Source: Muribaculaceae bacterium
GTDB lineage: Bacteria; Bacteroidota; Bacteroidia; Bacteroidales; Muribaculaceae
NCBI GenBank assembly: GCA_017483645.1
Contig: JAFUWD010000050.1
Coordinates: 1-50,082, forward strand
Direction: 5' to 3'
Length of the DNA stretch: 50,082 bases
A program made the position numbers and the translations under genes. Below are positions 49,001-50,082 of the stretch, in pieces. A model generated the notes under the pieces. It saw nothing but the letters and a program-made list of their open reading frames with translations, was not told the origin of the DNA and did no database searches. Numbering within the stretch: the first letter of the stretch is position 1; every line of letters starts with the position of its first letter.

Positions 49001-50082
49001 CATATCGGTCACCTGAGATGGTGCCGTTTATATCCACGTCGACATCGCAGTTTTTGTTGTCCGACGACAAACGCCCGTCAAACTGTCCACCGCTCATCTG
49101 CACGTCGGCACGCAAGTTGCGGTAAATGGCATTGTTGTAATTCACACTGGCCAAATCCACCTGTGCGTTGACTTTGGCATCGGGTTTGAATAAATCCGAG
49201 CCGTGACCGTGGGCTTTGACATGGCCGGTGAGGTCATTCACGCCCGACATCGGAAGCACCGACCTGACAGGGAAATGGTCGAAACGAGCATCCACATCGT
49301 AGTCCATGCTCTTGCTGTTGAACGTACCCTTTCCCACCACCTTGCCACCACCGGTGGTCATGGTGGCATCGGCAGCGATGGTGTTGCCGGCGAGCTTTGC
49401 CTTGCCTTTGAGCGACATGGGGGGCAGGTTCACCTGTTTCTGGGTGGCTTTGTCCATAATCGAGGGTTTCACCCAGTTGATATTGTCGAAGCGTGCATCC
49501 ATCTCCACCTCACCACTCAGCCGTTCGGGGTCAAGGGGGTTGTTGATGATACCGCTCACGGTGGCATGGGCATATCGGGGCATGTCGGCAGTGAGGGAAT
49601 TAACCTGCAGCCGCTTCATTGTGCCGCTCACATCACCTTTCACACTCACGGGGCTCACCTGTGGCACGTCTTTGAGGGCCGGACGCAGTCCGGGCGCCAG
49701 TTTTCCCACTTCTTGCAAGGCAATTTTTGAATTAGTGGTGATGTGCATTTGGCCGTTTTTATCGCCGCGCAAAAGCGCCATATCCACATTGCCATCCACA
49801 TCCACATCGCTCAGCATGGTCTTGAGACGCACTCGCTTCAGGTCCACATGGGTGCTGTCCATGACGATGTGCCCCTGGCCTTCCTTGATTTCCAACCCCG
49901 AGCGTTCTCGCGCCCTGATGCGGGCCACGGTCAAGTCCACATCGGTACCGTGATTGGTCAGGTTGTCGACTGCCAAGTCTAAATCGTTCACCTCGATATA
50001 GTTCATGTCGAGGGCGTCGCCGCTGGTGGGTTTAGCGTCGTTTTGGGCATAAATAGCATGGCCGCGTGTCAAGCGCACGCTG
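46011..50082 (-). CDS. tamB: TamB, translocation and assembly module protein (partial, cut at window edge)
   Basis: The C-terminal 1357 or so codons of a very large protein; the 5' end lies beyond the right border, and the first possible GTG at 50078 is internal. The visible part is repetitive beta-strand sequence with many DVDVDLN-type repeats, as in the groove-forming AsmA/TamB family. The C-terminal 400 residues are the DUF490/TamB domain (ITYVLKDDVSKLTSQ, VRTSVSGDDGSRLVDFLITA, SQSAINLLLYNTYSGT). After it comes a hydrophilic tail (RRRPQQTAQQDS..., Gln/Asp/Ala-rich). TamB spans the periplasm from the inner membrane to TamL and moves lipids or helps barrel assembly. It is followed by tamL 2 nt later. 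Confidence 0.9.
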   Translation of the reverse strand, partial: SVRLTRGHAIYAQNDAKPTSGDALDMNYIEVNDLDLAVDNLTNHGTDVDLTVARIRARERSGLEIKEGQGHIVMDSTHVDLKRVRLKTMLSDVDVDGNVDMALLRGDKNGQMHITTNSKIALQEVGKLAPGLRPALKDVPQVSPVSVKGDVSGTMKRLQVNSLTADMPRYAHATVSGIINNPLDPERLSGEVEMDARFDNINWVKPSIMDKATQKQVNLPPMSLKGKAKLAGNTIAADATMTTGGGKVVGKGTFNSKSMDYDVDARFDHFPVRSVLPMSGVNDLTGHVKAHGHGSDLFKPDAKVNAQVDLASVNYNNAIYRNLRADVQMSGGQFDGRLSSDNKNCDVDVDINGTISGDRYAFDAQGRIKDLDLQALGMYNGVCAGKGRFAASGSINPRTQDYDVDLNLTDIDWHLNNSHLVAEEARAEFTANADTTHFTLDNEDNHLRFDAPLGIDALSRRFKEAGAIAQSQYDSRSLNIDTLKQALPPFTMHAQMGRDGLVQRYLEQYEVDFREMQLDMRNDSNIFIDGWAHSISVGQTNIDTLTLKASEWNKYLAFEGHMGNRRGTLDDWAQVTVKGGVKGSVLDFLLTQQNIDKEMGYRLGANATLTDTAVNVRLFPSEPIVGYRKWSVNDGNFINYNYKNRMLDADLSLASGESKVALRTDRAAGATREDIYVDVANLHIEEWTNIVPSLKSMSGTMNADFDLSFDGKNMEGKGEAEVKNFVYDGHREGDLKLLANYTIDPATVSTRVNADLLMDGSRVAVAYGALNDSTSKSPLNLTLNLDRFPLRKASAFIPGNLIRLRGYADGELKIGGTMDNPIVNGYVVGDSASIRLPRYGSELLLSEEAIPVKNNVINFDGYKIYGLNENPVTVNGSVNLKDMSTPLIDLRMRGRNVQFIGTEQKRYSEIFGKAFADLDASVISRNNTMNVRADVSLLSGSNITYVLKDDVSKLTSQVDEDMVTFVNFNDSTDTGAVLRTAAGQSLATSILANIDIQPGAHINAYLSEDGLDRAVIDGSGKLKYSLDFAGKSSLNGTYTVESGNVRYSPPLISQKNFDIASGGTIVWTGDMMNPQLNLSGTERVRTSVSGDDGSRLVDFLITANVGGTLSNINLEFDLSSENDMTVENELQSMSDVQRSQSAINLLLYNTYSGTGTNMSNLTASSALFSFLQGQLNSWAAKSLKGIDLTFGINQYEGTRSSGTQTSYSYRLAKTLFNDRFKIVVGGEYSTDATAEENFGQNLISDISFEYKLNDAGSRYLRLFRHTGFESILEGQVTETGIGFVMKHKVGSLADFFHRRRPQQTAQQDSIEAVNKALRQAQKDAEDAIAAAKEQQPDSTVATPPLMNRKDDENDDQ

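Noticed and set aside
50040-50078. Start codon of tamB at 50078
   Set aside because: The GTG there is internal: no signal or membrane anchor follows, the protein is far shorter than TamB, and the frame is open to the window edge.
1-50082. CRISPR arrays, tRNA/rRNA genes, phage genes or integrative-element att sites
   Set aside because: No regularly spaced direct repeats, cloverleaf-like sequences, phage structural genes or integrase were found by reading.

Overview
The window looks like a chromosomal segment of a Bacteroidales bacterium, probably Muribaculaceae-like or a close relative. The support is: promoters of the Bacteroidota type (TAnnTTTG at -7, sometimes TTTG/TTG near -33) in front of most transcription units; many exported lipoproteins and barrels; the TamB/TamL pair; an ECF sigma/TonB-receptor unit; a C10 peptidase with a T9SS-like tail; and a dockerin remnant. 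Base composition is slightly above 50% GC. No tRNA, rRNA, CRISPR array or prophage was seen.

Layout. 17-7916 (minus) is a six-gene run of exported proteins: a fused 5'-nucleotidase, a GH3/beta-lactamase fusion, two lipoproteins (one thioredoxin-like), an O/P-type porin and an unknown protein. 8147-11585 (plus) is an ECF sigma factor, a likely anti-sigma factor, a small exported protein and a TonB-dependent receptor, followed by a 175-bp MITE-like element sitting between the receptor stop codon and its terminator. 11939-18051 holds a DUF6624 lipoprotein, an SH3/zinc-ribbon protein, a RelA/SpoT-domain protein, gpmI and two small genes. 18142-20268 has rplS between two paralogous barrel genes. 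20537-26441 has a dockerin relic, adenine deaminase, a C10 peptidase and a broken IS110-family transposase. Two further relics of the rplS/barrel regulatory segment flank that block, so the area looks like a decayed segmental triplication.

27029-30039 (plus) is a membrane protein, a small XRE regulator with paired operator-like palindromes at its promoter, and a DUF2339 membrane protein. 30221-32480 (minus) is folP-cdaA-DUF3109 (folate and c-di-AMP). 32517-36350 (minus) is an ADP-ribosylglycohydrolase, two tandem NSS-family sodium symporters and a probable 33-residue one-helix protein heading the unit. 36504-38279 (plus) has a VanZ-like protein and an HTH-fused DNA methyltransferase that overlaps, tail to tail, an ABC transporter/GntR operon (38271-40316, minus) with a matching operator. 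40441-42735 (plus) is a GH35 beta-galactosidase. 42828-50082 (minus) is tamB (cut by the window edge), tamL and a divergent polysaccharide deacetylase-like lipoprotein.

The most unusual items are the triplicated rplS/barrel segment with two dead rplS copies, the MITE-like element, the leader small protein of the NSS operon, the solitary HTH-methyltransferase, and a stand-alone (p)ppGpp-synthetase-like protein with a long uncharacterised C-terminal half.
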